Shown one piece after another: positions 51,609 through 60,798 of a DNA stretch of 64,000 bases (positions are counted from its first letter, which is position 1; each line of letters opens with the position of its first letter). Position numbers and translations under genes: made by a program. This DNA comes from Paracoccaceae bacterium (GTDB taxonomy: Bacteria; Pseudomonadota; Alphaproteobacteria; Rhodobacterales; Rhodobacteraceae), in assembly GCA_003605175.1 (NCBI GenBank), contig QWDA01000001.1, positions 62,001 to 126,000 of the forward strand, read 5' to 3'. The notes beneath the pieces were generated by a model. The model had not been told where the DNA came from, searched no databases, and worked only from the letters and a program-made list of their open reading frames with translations.

Positions 51609-52622
51609 TTGGCCATCAGTGTGCTGACCCCTCCGCCCACGCCCGAGTCGGAAGAAACGACGCTCGAGTTTCCTGACAATCGCCTTCTCGTCGATCTTTG
51701 CGGCGAATTCGACCGCAACCTCGCCCAGGTCGAGGACAAGCTCGGGGTGCAGATCCTGCGTCGCGGCAACCAGCTCGGCGTGATCGGCGAGGACGAGGCG
51801 CGGGGACGGGCGGCGATGGTGCTCGAGGCGCTCTATGCGCGGCTCGAGGCGGGGCGCGAGATCGACCCGGGAGCGATCGACGGCGAGATCCGCATGGGCG
51901 GGTCGGATCGCGGCACCGGCGCGCGCGCCGGCGACCAGATGGAGCTGTTCCAGGGCGGCCAGGTCGAGATCAAGACCAGGAAGAAGCTGGTGGAGCCCCG
52001 GACCGAGGCGCAGAAGGCCTATGTCCGCGCGCTCTTCACCCATGAACTCGCCTTCGGGATCGGGCCGGCCGGCACCGGCAAGACCTATCTCGCCGTCGCG
52101 GCGGGGGTGTCGCTGTTCATCGGCGGTCATGTGGACCGGATCATCCTGTCGCGCCCCGCGGTCGAGGCGGGCGAACGGCTGGGCTTCCTGCCGGGCGACA
52201 TGAAGGACAAGGTCGACCCCTACATGCAGCCGCTCTACGACGCGCTGAACGATTTCCTGCCGGGCAAGCAGGTGGCGAAGCTGATCGAGGAGAAGCGGAT
52301 CGAGATCGCGCCCCTGGCCTTCATGCGCGGCCGCACGCTGTCGAACGCCTTCGTGGTGCTCGACGAGGCGCAGAACGCCACGGCGATGCAGATGAAGATG
52401 TTCCTGACCCGGCTCGGCGAAGGCTCGCGAATGGTGATCACCGGCGACCGCAGCCAGGTGGACCTGCCGCGCGGGGTAACGAGCGGGCTGTCGGAGGCTG
52501 AGCGGCTCCTGAAGGCGATTCCGGACCTGAGCTTCAACTATTTCACCGCGAAGGACGTGGTGCGGCACCCACTGGTCGCCAAGATCATCGAGGCCTATGA
52601 CGCTGATGCCCCTTCGGGGTAG
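51609..52622 (+). CDS. phoH: PhoH-like ATPase
   Basis: 337 residues: N-terminal domain, then the PhoH nucleotide-binding domain with Walker A GPAGTGKTYL (Lys at about 158), RPAVEAGERLGFLPGD, Walker B VVLDEAQNAT and the ITGDRSQVDLP segment. The start is a TTG with GGAG six bases upstream. In most Rhodobacteraceae ybeY and corC follow phoH; here an AT-rich stretch follows instead. Confidence 0.93.
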   Translation: MAISVLTPPPTPESEETTLEFPDNRLLVDLCGEFDRNLAQVEDKLGVQILRRGNQLGVIGEDEARGRAAMVLEALYARLEAGREIDPGAIDGEIRMGGSDRGTGARAGDQMELFQGGQVEIKTRKKLVEPRTEAQKAYVRALFTHELAFGIGPAGTGKTYLAVAAGVSLFIGGHVDRIILSRPAVEAGERLGFLPGDMKDKVDPYMQPLYDALNDFLPGKQVAKLIEEKRIEIAPLAFMRGRTLSNAFVVLDEAQNATAMQMKMFLTRLGEGSRMVITGDRSQVDLPRGVTSGLSEAERLLKAIPDLSFNYFTAKDVVRHPLVAKIIEAYDADAPSG

Positions 52623-53000
52623 TGACGACCGAAAGTCCGCTTCGAGCCCACTTTACCTGATGCCGCATGGATCATGAAGGACTGCTAAGCAAGTGTTTGA
52701 TACGCTCGAAGCAGGCGGATAAATGTTTCTAAAAAAGGGGGGCAATTGAAAGTCATAGTTCTAACTGGATGGGTTGCCGCACTCCTACTGCCTATGGCGG
52801 TGTTTGGGATTTTTGGCTTCCAAAAGTGGAAGCGATACTATGGCGCTGATAGCACTCTTTCTGGTTACTTTTTCCGATACGTTTCCGGGAAGACGGCCAC
52901 CGATGATCCTTGGAAGGTCTATGTCCTGAAAATCGGAATATTTTTGGGCTGGATCATAGTCGTTACTTCGCTCTGGACATGAACGTCGGTGCCATCTTCG
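52623..53000. other. Low-GC islet downstream of phoH
   Basis: About 380 bp with markedly lower GC than either side (clear by eye: runs such as TTTCTAAAAAAGG, TTTGGGATTTTTGG). It contains one small membrane-protein ORF. The composition shift suggests DNA acquired separately from the flanking genes. Confidence 0.6.
52746..52982 (+). CDS. Hypothetical small membrane protein in low-GC islet
   Basis: 78 residues with two hydrophobic helices (VIVLTGWVAALLLPMAVFGI; YVLKIGIFLGWIIVVTSLW) around a basic/aromatic loop (FQKWKRYYGADS). TTG start with GGGGGG just upstream. Codon usage and base composition differ from neighbours. No family recognised. Confidence 0.65.
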   Translation: MKVIVLTGWVAALLLPMAVFGIFGFQKWKRYYGADSTLSGYFFRYVSGKTATDDPWKVYVLKIGIFLGWIIVVTSLWT

Positions 53001-53211
53001 AATCATCCAGATCAAATTGGTTGAGAAGCCGCCTTTCAGCAGGTTCGGCTAAATGTCAGCTTCGTCCAGCAAGCGGACGTTCCGAGGATGGTCATGCCCT
53101 ATTTGCGGAGCAGCGGGCTTCCCCCTTCACAAGACCGCGAATCTCCCCTATAGCCCCGGGCTCCGGGCATACACCCTTGGAGGATGCCCTTTTACATCAT
53201 TGGAGTAGACC

Positions 53212-53856
53212 ATGGCTGGTGAGATCCCTGATCTTCACGCCACGGTACGGACGGGGACAGGCAAGGGGGCCGCTCGTCAGGCCCGCCGGTCGGGCGACGT
53301 ACCTGGCATCATCTATGGCGGCGGAAGCGATCCGCTGCCGATCAATATCCCTTTCAACGTGCTTCTGAAGCGGCTCAGGCAGGGCCGGTTCCTCTCGACC
53401 CTGTTCAACATGAAGGTCGAGGGGCATGACGACGTGCGCGTGATCTGCCGGAACGTGCAGCGCGACGTGGTCAAGGACCTGCCGACCCATGTGGACTTCA
53501 TGCGCCTGAAGCGCACCACGAAGGTGAAGCTCTACATCCCGGTCGAAGTCATCGGCGAAGAGGATTCGCCCGGCCTGCGCAAGGGCGGCGTGATGACCCT
53601 GGTGCGCCCGGAAGTCGAGCTTCTGGTGACGGCGGGCGATATTCCCGACCACATCACCATCGACCTGTCCGGCCTCAATATCGGCGATGTCGTCACGATC
53701 TCGTCGGTTGATCTGCCGGCCGGCGCGAAGCCGACCATCGACCGCGATTTCGTGATCGCGAACATCTCGGCGCCGTCGGGCCTCGCGCGTGGCGAGGACG
53801 ACGCGGGCGAGGAGGCCGAGGCCGAGGATACGGCCGAGGAAGCCGCCGAGGCGTAG
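53212..53856 (+). CDS. rplY: 50S ribosomal protein L25/general stress protein Ctc
   Basis: 214 residues, the long CTC form. N-terminal L25 domain ([23 protein letters not shown], the 5S rRNA-binding part) and C-terminal TL5 domain ([32 protein letters not shown]), with a Glu/Ala tail. GGAGTAGACC precedes the ATG. Followed by a terminator and then pth. Confidence 0.95.
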   Translation: MAGEIPDLHATVRTGTGKGAARQARRSGDVPGIIYGGGSDPLPINIPFNVLLKRLRQGRFLSTLFNMKVEGHDDVRVICRNVQRDVVKDLPTHVDFMRLKRTTKVKLYIPVEVIGEEDSPGLRKGGVMTLVRPEVELLVTAGDIPDHITIDLSGLNIGDVVTISSVDLPAGAKPTIDRDFVIANISAPSGLARGEDDAGEEAEAEDTAEEAAEA

Positions 53857-53881
53857 GCCGCGACCGCCTTTCGGCGACGGG

Positions 53882-53905
53882 CGGGGCCTTCGGGCCCCGT
53901 TTTCG
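53882..53905 (+). terminator. Intrinsic terminator after rplY
   Basis: CGGGGCC-TTC-GGGCCCCG followed by TTTTCG, 25 bp after the rplY stop. A UUC tetraloop-type hairpin with a short U-run; read-through into pth is possible. Confidence 0.85.
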
Positions 53906-53980
53906 TGTCGGCCGCCCTCTTGCCGCAAGGGCCGCGAGCGGGCAAGAAGCGGGTCACCCAGAAGCAGGACCGGAGCGGCC

Positions 53981-54667
53981 ATGCGCCTTTTCGTCGGCCT
54001 CGGCAATCCCGGGGCGAAATATGCCCGAAACCGGCACAATATCGGTTTCATGGCCGTGGACCGGATCGCCGAGGACCATGGGTTCGGGCCGTGGCGGGCG
54101 AAGTTCCAGGGGGCCGTGAGCGAGGGCCGTCTGGGGACCGGGAAAGTGGTGCTCCTGAAGCCCGAGACCTTCATGAACCTGTCGGGCCAGTCGGTGGGCG
54201 AGGCGCTGCGCTTCTACAAGCTCGACCCGGCCGACGTGGTGGTGTTCCACGACGAGATCGACCTCGCGCCGGGCAGGCTCAAGGCCAAGGCGGGCGGCGG
54301 GCATGCGGGCCATAACGGGCTGCGCTCGCTCCACGCCCATATCGGCGAGGGTTACGGACGGGTGCGGATGGGCGTCGGCCATCCCGGCCACAAGGACGCG
54401 GTGCCGCATTACGTCCTGAAGGACTTCCCCAAGGCCGACGAGGTCTGGCTCGACGACATGCTGCGCGGTGTCTCGGACGGGGCGGCGGCGCTTGCGGAAG
54501 GGGATACCGGGCGCTTCATGAACGCGGTCGCGCTGCGACTGAACCCGCCGCGCTCGTCGAAGACTGCGCCGAAGCCGGAGGCTCCGCCGGCCACCGGGGC
54601 CCCCGAGCCGGGGCCCGAGCCGGAGGCGCGCTCCCCGCTGCAAAGGTTGGTCGATCGGTTTCGGTGA
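53981..54667 (+). CDS. pth: Peptidyl-tRNA hydrolase
   Basis: 228 residues; MRLFVGLGNPGAKYARNRHNIGF contains the conserved Asn and the catalytic His; KPETFMNLSGQSV, VFHDEIDLAPGRLKAKAGGGHAGHNGLRS and RVRMGVGHPGHKD complete the family pattern. It recycles peptidyl-tRNA released from stalled ribosomes. The C-terminal 35 residues are a Pro/Glu-rich extension. Order rplY-pth is widely conserved. Confidence 0.96.
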   Translation: MRLFVGLGNPGAKYARNRHNIGFMAVDRIAEDHGFGPWRAKFQGAVSEGRLGTGKVVLLKPETFMNLSGQSVGEALRFYKLDPADVVVFHDEIDLAPGRLKAKAGGGHAGHNGLRSLHAHIGEGYGRVRMGVGHPGHKDAVPHYVLKDFPKADEVWLDDMLRGVSDGAAALAEGDTGRFMNAVALRLNPPRSSKTAPKPEAPPATGAPEPGPEPEARSPLQRLVDRFR

Positions 54668-54700
54668 ACGCGGATCGCGTGGATTGGAGGCAGGAAAGTC

Positions 54701-55087
54701 ATGAGTTTGCAGGCGCTTCGCGCGGAGCTCGACCGGCGTTGCGGACCGGAATGGGAGAGCAACGGGCCGATGCCGCTCCTGACCCTCGAGGAGTTCTTCG
54801 ACAGCCACGATTCGCTCCGGGTACACGACCAGACCCGGCGCGGGTTGCTGGCATTGCGCGAGCGGCCGGAGGTGCACGATGTCCGTCTCGGTCTGACCCG
54901 CTGGGAGGCCGATCCGGAGCCCGAATACTTCTACGTCATCACAACGCTCACGGTCGCGGCGGTCCGGAACGAGCTTCGGGCCTGTCTGATCGACGCCACC
55001 GAAATGGGCGTGCGGAACGAACATCGCGCGACCGAATCCATCGCGCTGCCAAAGGGTTACAGAAAGGTCTGGGCCTGGATTGACTGA
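54701..55087 (+). CDS. Hypothetical protein (128 aa)
   Basis: A soluble, acidic 128-residue protein (LLTLEEFFDSHDSLR; YFYVITTLTVAAVRNEL) beginning 33 bp after pth with GGAGG before the ATG, so probably co-transcribed. No known domain was recognised. Confidence 0.8.
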   Translation: MSLQALRAELDRRCGPEWESNGPMPLLTLEEFFDSHDSLRVHDQTRRGLLALRERPEVHDVRLGLTRWEADPEPEYFYVITTLTVAAVRNELRACLIDATEMGVRNEHRATESIALPKGYRKVWAWID

Positions 55088-55153
55088 CGGGCGAAGACCT
55101 TCCCGGGCAGGATCGGCCGGCCCAGTCTTCGCGCCGCCCGGCACCGGGGTCCG

Positions 55154-55525
55154 GTGAGCCCGGTTCGCGACGCCTTTCGCGACCAGGCCCGCTCCTGCGC
55201 CGTGCTCGGCTCGCCCTTCATGGCGCGGCTGATGGCGCTCGCCGCCGAGCGCCCGGCGCCGGGCACGGCCGTGGCCGAAAGGGTCCTCGGCTGGGAGGGC
55301 GATGTCTCGTCGCGCGGCCAGTCGGTGCCGCTCCGGCTGGCCGGGGCGCTCCATGCGGTGAAGCGGGCGGGGCATGCCGGGCTCGGGGCGGTCTATCCGC
55401 CGGCGGAGGTGTCGGGCGCCGCGCTCCGCTTGCAGGTCTGGCCGCGAGGTGACAGGCTTGCGCTCGGCCGTGCCGATTTCCACGGCCGCTGGATCGAGTG
55501 GAGCACCGCATGCCTCGCGCAGTGA
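55154..55525 (+). pseudogene. DUF2332 gene with internal deletion
   Basis: 123 codons in frame. Residues 1-87 match the N-terminus of DUF2332 proteins (FRDQARSCAVLGSPFMARLM, SVPLRLAGALHAV) and then jump to the extreme C-terminus (ALRLQVWPRGDRLALGRADFHGRWIEW). The family is normally around 330 residues, so about 200 central residues are missing while the reading frame is kept. The junction lies near 55400. The product is unlikely to work as the parent does. It overlaps the next gene by 16 bp. GTG start. Confidence 0.75.
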
Positions 55526-55890
55526 TACCGGATCCGTCGCTGAACGTGATGGGCGAGCCCCTGGAACCCTGTTCCGACGCGCCGCTCACCGGGTTCTTCC
55601 GCGACGGCGCCTGCAATACCTGCGCCGAGGATCGGGGCAGCCATACCGTCTGCGCGATCATGACCGCGGAGTTCCTGGCCTATTCGAAATATGTCGGCAA
55701 CGACCTGTCGACGCCCCAGCCTGCGTTCATGTTTCCCGGGCTGAAGCCGGGCGACCGCTGGTGCCTTTGCGCGAGCCGGTTCCTGCAGGCGCATGAGGAG
55801 GGCTGCGCGCCGGGCGTGCGGCTCGAGGCGACGCATCTCAGGGCGCTCGAGGTGGTGCCGCTGGAACTCCTGCGCGAGGTCGCGCTTTAG
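55510..55890 (+). CDS. DUF2237 family protein
   Basis: 126 residues, full-length: NVMGEPLEPCSDAPLTGFFRDGACNT, GSHTVCAIMTAEFLAYSKYVGNDLSTP and PGLKPGDRWCLCASRF. Conserved cysteines are all present. Function unknown. GGAG six bases before the ATG, inside the end of the DUF2332 remnant. Confidence 0.92.
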   Translation: MPRAVIPDPSLNVMGEPLEPCSDAPLTGFFRDGACNTCAEDRGSHTVCAIMTAEFLAYSKYVGNDLSTPQPAFMFPGLKPGDRWCLCASRFLQAHEEGCAPGVRLEATHLRALEVVPLELLREVAL

Positions 55891-55895
55891 CGGTT

Positions 55896-56360
55896 TCAGG
55901 CCGCGCTGCGCCCGGGCGCCGTCTCGTCGTCCATCAATTCCTCGAGGAACAGCGACAGGAGCTGCGGGCGGCCCGAAACGCCCGCCTTGCGGTAGATCGC
56001 GTTGCTCTGCGCCTTGACGGTGCCTTCGGACGTGGCGCGGAGCGCGGCGATCTCGCCGGTCGAGAGGCCCTTGATCGAGAACAGCGCCACGTCGCGCTCG
56101 GCCGGGGTGAGACCCCATTCGCCGAAGCGCTGTTCGAGCAGTTCGCGGATCCGGTCCTTCGATTCCGCGACGATGCGGGTGCGGCCGAGAAAGGTTCGGG
56201 AAATGCGGAACTCGTGGTAGCCGTGCGACTTCAGTTCGGCGACGATCTGGTCGACAAGGGGGGTGACCTCGGCTTGGTTGGCAACGGGCAGGCCGTCGTG
56301 GGCAGCGGCCGGCCCGGCTGCGAAGGCGGCGAGGACGGTCAGGAGATATCGGCGGTCCAT
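55896..56360 (-). CDS. LuxR-type HTH protein with N-terminal signal/anchor
   Basis: 154 residues. The C-terminal 65 residues are a LuxR helix-turn-helix (GLTPAERDVALFSIKGLSTG, ATSEGTVKAQSNAIYRKAGVS). The N-terminus MDRRYLLTVLAAFAAGPAAAHDG looks like a signal peptide or a short membrane anchor, which is odd for a DNA-binding protein. If it stays uncleaved the protein would be membrane-tethered with the HTH inside only if the N-terminus faces out. Converges with the DUF2237 gene. Confidence 0.8.
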   Translation of the reverse strand: MDRRYLLTVLAAFAAGPAAAHDGLPVANQAEVTPLVDQIVAELKSHGYHEFRISRTFLGRTRIVAESKDRIRELLEQRFGEWGLTPAERDVALFSIKGLSTGEIAALRATSEGTVKAQSNAIYRKAGVSGRPQLLSLFLEELMDDETAPGRSAA

Positions 56361-56510
56361 CGGTTTTCGTCCGGTTTGTGGTGCAGCGCGGCGGACGGGG
56401 AGGTCGGGTTCGCAAGGGAAGGCGAAACCCGAAAACAATGTGCTCGCCCGCAAGTGGTGGTCGGTGTGTGGTGGACGCCGCGCTGCCGGATCCTTGGGCC
56501 AGAAATCGCG

Positions 56511-56569
56511 GCCTTGCGCCATAAACTTTTTTCCGGAGGCCATAAACCTCGGTTTATGTGTCGCAAGGC
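56511..56569 (-). promoter_or_regulatory. Nested dyads between trpB and the LuxR-type gene
   Basis: A perfect inner inverted repeat CATAAACC-TC-GGTTTATG (56541-56558) is nested with a larger one: GCCTTGCG (56511-56518) with CGCAAGGC (56562-56569) and ATAAAC (56521-56526) with GTTTAT (56552-56557). The two RNA structures exclude each other. It lies 150 bp upstream of the LuxR-type start and just after the trpB stop, so it could be an operator, an mRNA switch or the end of trpB mRNA. Confidence 0.6.
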
Positions 56570-56581
56570 ATTGTTTCTGGT

Positions 56582-57808
<1,227 letters not shown>

Positions 57809-57876
57809 CGTCCTGTCTCCGTGTTAACGGTTTCGCTGAGGTACCGCCGGGACCGTGCGAGGTAAAGGGCAGGGTG

Positions 57877-57912
57877 CACAACCCGTACACAACACGTACA
57901 CAACCTGTACAC
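57877..57912. repeat. 11-bp tandem repeat, locus 3 (trpB upstream)
   Basis: Units AACCCGTACAC, AACACGTACAC, AACCTGTACAC, preceded by CAC and followed by CGGCGATC; locus 2 is followed by CGGCGGTG, so the flank is also partly conserved. Same orientation as locus 2. Located about 70 bp upstream of trpB. Confidence 0.85.
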
Positions 57913-58160
57913 CGGCGATCACCGGGTTCGGGGCCGGCGGTGCCGAGGAGTGGGATTGGCGGCGGGGGCGATCACGTTCTCGTGAGCGGGCCGGGCGACC
58001 GCCTCGGCGGCGGACGAGGCGTTTGCGGGGCCACCTGGGGAGAGCTCCCTGCCGCCCCGGCCTTGAGCCGGGGCCTCCCGGTAGCACTGCCCGTCGAGGT
58101 CGAGGCCCCGGGTCAAGCCCGGGGCGGCCCGGGTTTCCGCGTTTGCGAGAGGCTTGGCCC
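57913..58160. other. Intergenic region between the trpB repeat and DUF1127
   Basis: No gene seen. It is filled largely by GC-rich sequence and a BIME-like repeat (58051-58128). Confidence 0.6.
58051..58128. repeat. BIME-like double-palindrome repeat, copy C
   Basis: GCCCCGGCCTTGAGCCGGGGC and, after a spacer, GGCCCCGGGTCAAGCCCGGGGC. The second palindrome is identical to that of copy B (27045-27126). Confidence 0.85.
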
Positions 58161-58370
58161 CTACGGCTTCCAGAACGGCTTTTCCACCTCGGCCGCGGCG
58201 GCGGCCGGGCTGAGGCCGATATCTTCCAGGAGATATTGCGGCAGGTTCCGGAGCTTCCTGCGGGTCGCGCGGCGATATTCCCATGCCCTGGCAAGCAACA
58301 CGCCACGGGAGAGCAACCGCGTCAGGGGCGGTAGCAGGTGGATCTGGGTGGTCCGGATGGACATGGCCAT
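58161..58370 (-). CDS. DUF1127 small protein
   Basis: 69 residues, arginine-rich, ending in the DUF1127 motif (RATRRKLRNLPQYLLEDIGLS). Members are abundant in Rhodobacteraceae and some act in RNA or stress regulation. AAAGGGG precedes the ATG; a second ATG two codons on is possible. Divergent from the MocR gene, sharing GGTACAAT sites. Confidence 0.9.
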   Translation of the reverse strand: MAMSIRTTQIHLLPPLTRLLSRGVLLARAWEYRRATRRKLRNLPQYLLEDIGLSPAAAAAEVEKPFWKP

Positions 58371-58371
58371 G

Positions 58372-58473
58372 ATTGTACCCCTTTCTGTATTGATACAAAA
58401 TTTGATTTCGGGTAGTCATCTGGTACAATGCTGCCGGTATCGCTGTCGAACGGATAATTGTTATGGGTACAAT
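58372..58473. promoter_or_regulatory. MocR/DUF1127 divergent promoter with GGTACAAT sites
   Basis: ATTGTACC at 58372-58379 (inverted), GGTACAAT at 58422-58429 and GGTACAAT at 58466-58473; a weaker TGATACAAA lies at 58391. The third site overlaps the MocR start codon. Paired and direct repeats of this size are usual for MocR-type regulators, so autoregulation and control of the DUF1127 gene are likely. Confidence 0.75.
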
Positions 58474-59833
58474 ATTCCTTCCCGAAGGCTCCGAGCCGAA
58501 ATACCTGCGGCTCCTCGCGGGGCTCCGGGAGGCGGTCGCGGCGGGGCGGCTCTCTCCGGGCGACCGGCTGCCGCCGGTGCGCGAGCTGGCCTTCCGGCTG
58601 GGCGTGACGCCGGGGACGGTGGCGCGGAGCTACCGGATGGCGATGGACGACGGGTTTCTGACCGCGATGCAGGGCAGCGGGACCTTCGTGGCCGAGCCGG
58701 GAACGGAGCAACGCGCGCCGCTCGACCCGACGCCGCCGGGCTGGATCAACCTTCGGACCGCGAGCGTGCCGGATGTGGGGCAGGCGCGGATCCTCACCGA
58801 TCTGTTGCGCGGCCTGCCCGATCCGGGGCCGGGGGCGTACCTGCATTACCCGGTGATCTCGGGCGAGACCGTGCTGACCCGGGAACTGGCGCGCTGGTTC
58901 TCGGGCGAGGACCATGGCGAGATCGCGCCGGAGGACGTGACGCCCACCTTCGGCGGCCAGCAGGCGCTGGTGATGGCGCTGACGGGGCTGCTCTACGGGC
59001 CGCGCCCAGTGGTGCTGTCGGAGGAGCTGACCTACCAGGGGATCCGCAGCGTCTGCCGGATGCTCCGCGCGGAGATCCGCGGGCTGCCGGTGGACGCGGA
59101 GGGGATCCTGCCGGAAGCGTTCGACCGGGTCGCGGCGGAGACCGGCGCGCAGGTGCTGGTGACGAGCGCCTGCGTGAACAACCCGACCACGCGGACCACG
59201 AGCCGGGCGCGGCGCGAGGCGCTGATCGCGGTGGCCCGCGCGCGGCATGTGGCGATCCTCGACGACGATTGCTTCGGCGTGGTTGAGCTGGTGGGCCCGT
59301 CCTACCGGCTGATGGCGCCGGAGATCACCTGGGTGGCCGGGACGCTGACCAAGACGGTGAGCCCGGAGCTGCGGCTGGGCGCGATCATCGCACCGCCGGG
59401 GCGGGGCGCCGAGATGCGGGCGATCGCGCAGCAGCATTTCTACGGCATGCCGCAGCCGCAGACGATGCTGAACGAGGCGCTGCTGGCTTCGGGCGCGGCG
59501 GCGGAGATCAAGCGGAAGGTGCGGGCCGAGATCGCGGCGCGGGTGCAGATCGCGCGGCCGATGCTGGCGCGGTTCGGGGCGGCGATGCGCGATCCGGTGC
59601 CGTTCTTCTGGCTGCCGCTGCCGCGGGGCTGGCGCTTGTCGACCTTCGTTCGGGCCGGCGAGGCCGAGGGGCTGAAGATGCGGGCGGCGGACGAGCTGGC
59701 GCTCGATGCGGCCCGCGCACCGGCGGCGGTGCGGCCGACGGTGAGCGCGGTGGAGAGCCGCGAGGAGCTGGTCGAGGCGCTGGGGCGGCTGGTGCGGCTG
59801 CTCGAGACGCCGCCGGTGGAGGACGGGGCGTGA
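58463..59833 (+). CDS. MocR/PdxR-type regulator (GntR + aminotransferase)
   Basis: 456 residues: GntR winged helix (about 8-75; LSPGDRLPPVRELAFRLGVTPGTVARSY) and a fold-type I aminotransferase domain (from about 120) with the PLP lysine at about 297 (GTLTKTVSPELRLG). Members sense PLP or amine substrates. The ATG lies within an operator site, and no clear Shine-Dalgarno is present, hinting at a leaderless or tightly repressed mRNA. Confidence 0.93.
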   Translation: MGTIFLPEGSEPKYLRLLAGLREAVAAGRLSPGDRLPPVRELAFRLGVTPGTVARSYRMAMDDGFLTAMQGSGTFVAEPGTEQRAPLDPTPPGWINLRTASVPDVGQARILTDLLRGLPDPGPGAYLHYPVISGETVLTRELARWFSGEDHGEIAPEDVTPTFGGQQALVMALTGLLYGPRPVVLSEELTYQGIRSVCRMLRAEIRGLPVDAEGILPEAFDRVAAETGAQVLVTSACVNNPTTRTTSRARREALIAVARARHVAILDDDCFGVVELVGPSYRLMAPEITWVAGTLTKTVSPELRLGAIIAPPGRGAEMRAIAQQHFYGMPQPQTMLNEALLASGAAAEIKRKVRAEIAARVQIARPMLARFGAAMRDPVPFFWLPLPRGWRLSTFVRAGEAEGLKMRAADELALDAARAPAAVRPTVSAVESREELVEALGRLVRLLETPPVEDGA

Positions 59834-59962
59834 TCAGTGGAAGAGCGCGGCGTTGATCGCACCGATGGAGATGCCGGCGCCCCGGTCGGGCGCCTCGCCG
59901 GCTCCGATCAGCGCCTCGGCGGCGCCGCCCCGGAGCAGGAGGACCTTGCATTCGCGGGGCAT
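59834..59962 (-). CDS. Hypothetical 42-residue protein
   Basis: Starts MPRECKVLLLRGGAAEALIG and ends GAINAALFH. A perfect AGGAGG ribosome site lies nine bases upstream, overlapping the end of the DUF3096 gene, whose stop is 13 bp away, so both are one transcript. No family recognised; the strong ribosome site is the main evidence. Confidence 0.7.
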   Translation of the reverse strand: MPRECKVLLLRGGAAEALIGAGEAPDRGAGISIGAINAALFH

Positions 59963-59975
59963 GGTTGGGTCCTCC

Positions 59976-60119
59976 TCACAGGCCCATCGCCAGGCCAGAA
60001 AGGCCCGCGAGGATCAGGTAGGCCGCCACCACGTAGTTGAGGATCCGGGGCGCGATCAGGATGGCGATCCCGGCGGCGAGCGCCAGGACGGATTGCAGGA
60101 AGAACGGGCTGACATACAT
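59976..60119 (-). CDS. DUF3096 small membrane protein
   Basis: 47 residues with two short hydrophobic helices: YVSPFFLQSVLALAAGIAIL, APRILNYVVAAYLILAGLSG. This is the DUF3096 pattern (a first helix, PRxLNY, a second helix ending in Gly-Leu). GGAG seven bases before the ATG. Followed by the 42-residue gene. Confidence 0.85.
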   Translation of the reverse strand: MYVSPFFLQSVLALAAGIAILIAPRILNYVVAAYLILAGLSGLAMGL

Positions 60120-60355
60120 GGGACCACTCCGGTTTTGGTCGGCGCCGGGATCTGCGCGCCGGGACTGAACCGGAGATATGGCGGCTGCCTGACCGGCGCC
60201 TTTCGGCGGGATTACGAATGCGCAAGGTGGCTGCCGGCTGTTTTCCGCCGGCCAGGGTCCGGATCATGGTTCGCGCGGGTGCCGGTTGACCGGCCGGGGA
60301 GGCAGGGATAGATTCGGGACATGTGGATGTAGCTTCGATTTCCGGAGTTGGTGTC

Positions 60356-60586
60356 ATGCCGAAGCGGCCTGTTGAGGAAGTTCGCGGGGCAGTTGTGGAT
60401 CATGCGGCCCGGGTGGCCGACGATCCCGAGATGGATTATTTTCCGGCGAGCCAGATCGAGGGCGAAGCCTGGGTGATCGGTGTCCTGCAGGATCTGATCG
60501 CGTTTGCCGAGCATCGCGATCTCAAGGACGTGCGCGAGGCCCTGGAAGAGGCGCACCGGATCGCCGCGCGGACGCTGCTGCACTGA
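60356..60586 (+). CDS. Hypothetical 76-residue protein
   Basis: Acidic, helical and soluble (VRGAVVDHAARVADDPEMDY; FAEHRDLKDVREALEEAHRI). GGAG eight bases before the ATG at 60356; an in-frame GTG at 60323 would extend it. No domain recognised. Confidence 0.7.
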   Translation: MPKRPVEEVRGAVVDHAARVADDPEMDYFPASQIEGEAWVIGVLQDLIAFAEHRDLKDVREALEEAHRIAARTLLH

Positions 60587-60798
60587 GATTTCTGGCCGCT
60601 GCGGGCATTGCGCAACCGATGCATCCGAGGCCAGCCCTGTCGTGCCATGAGCGCACCTCCGGTGCGACGACGGGCAGGCGCGCGCCCGGCGGCCCTTCGG
60701 GCCTCGATTCCGGGCGGGGGTGCCGCACATTCTCGAACCGGAAAGCCCTGTAACCTTTTCCCGGAATTGCCCTATCTAGGGGCAAAGGAGATTGCCCC
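60587..60798. other. Intergenic region before the M3 peptidase
   Basis: GC-rich, no gene seen. ACGGGCAGGCGCGCGCCCGG near 60678 resembles a stretch at 46117. Confidence 0.4.

Noticed and set aside
57855-57920. Trp-type leader peptide upstream of trpB
   Set aside because: The short peptides encoded across the repeat have no tryptophan run, and the same repeat precedes radC and nrtB.
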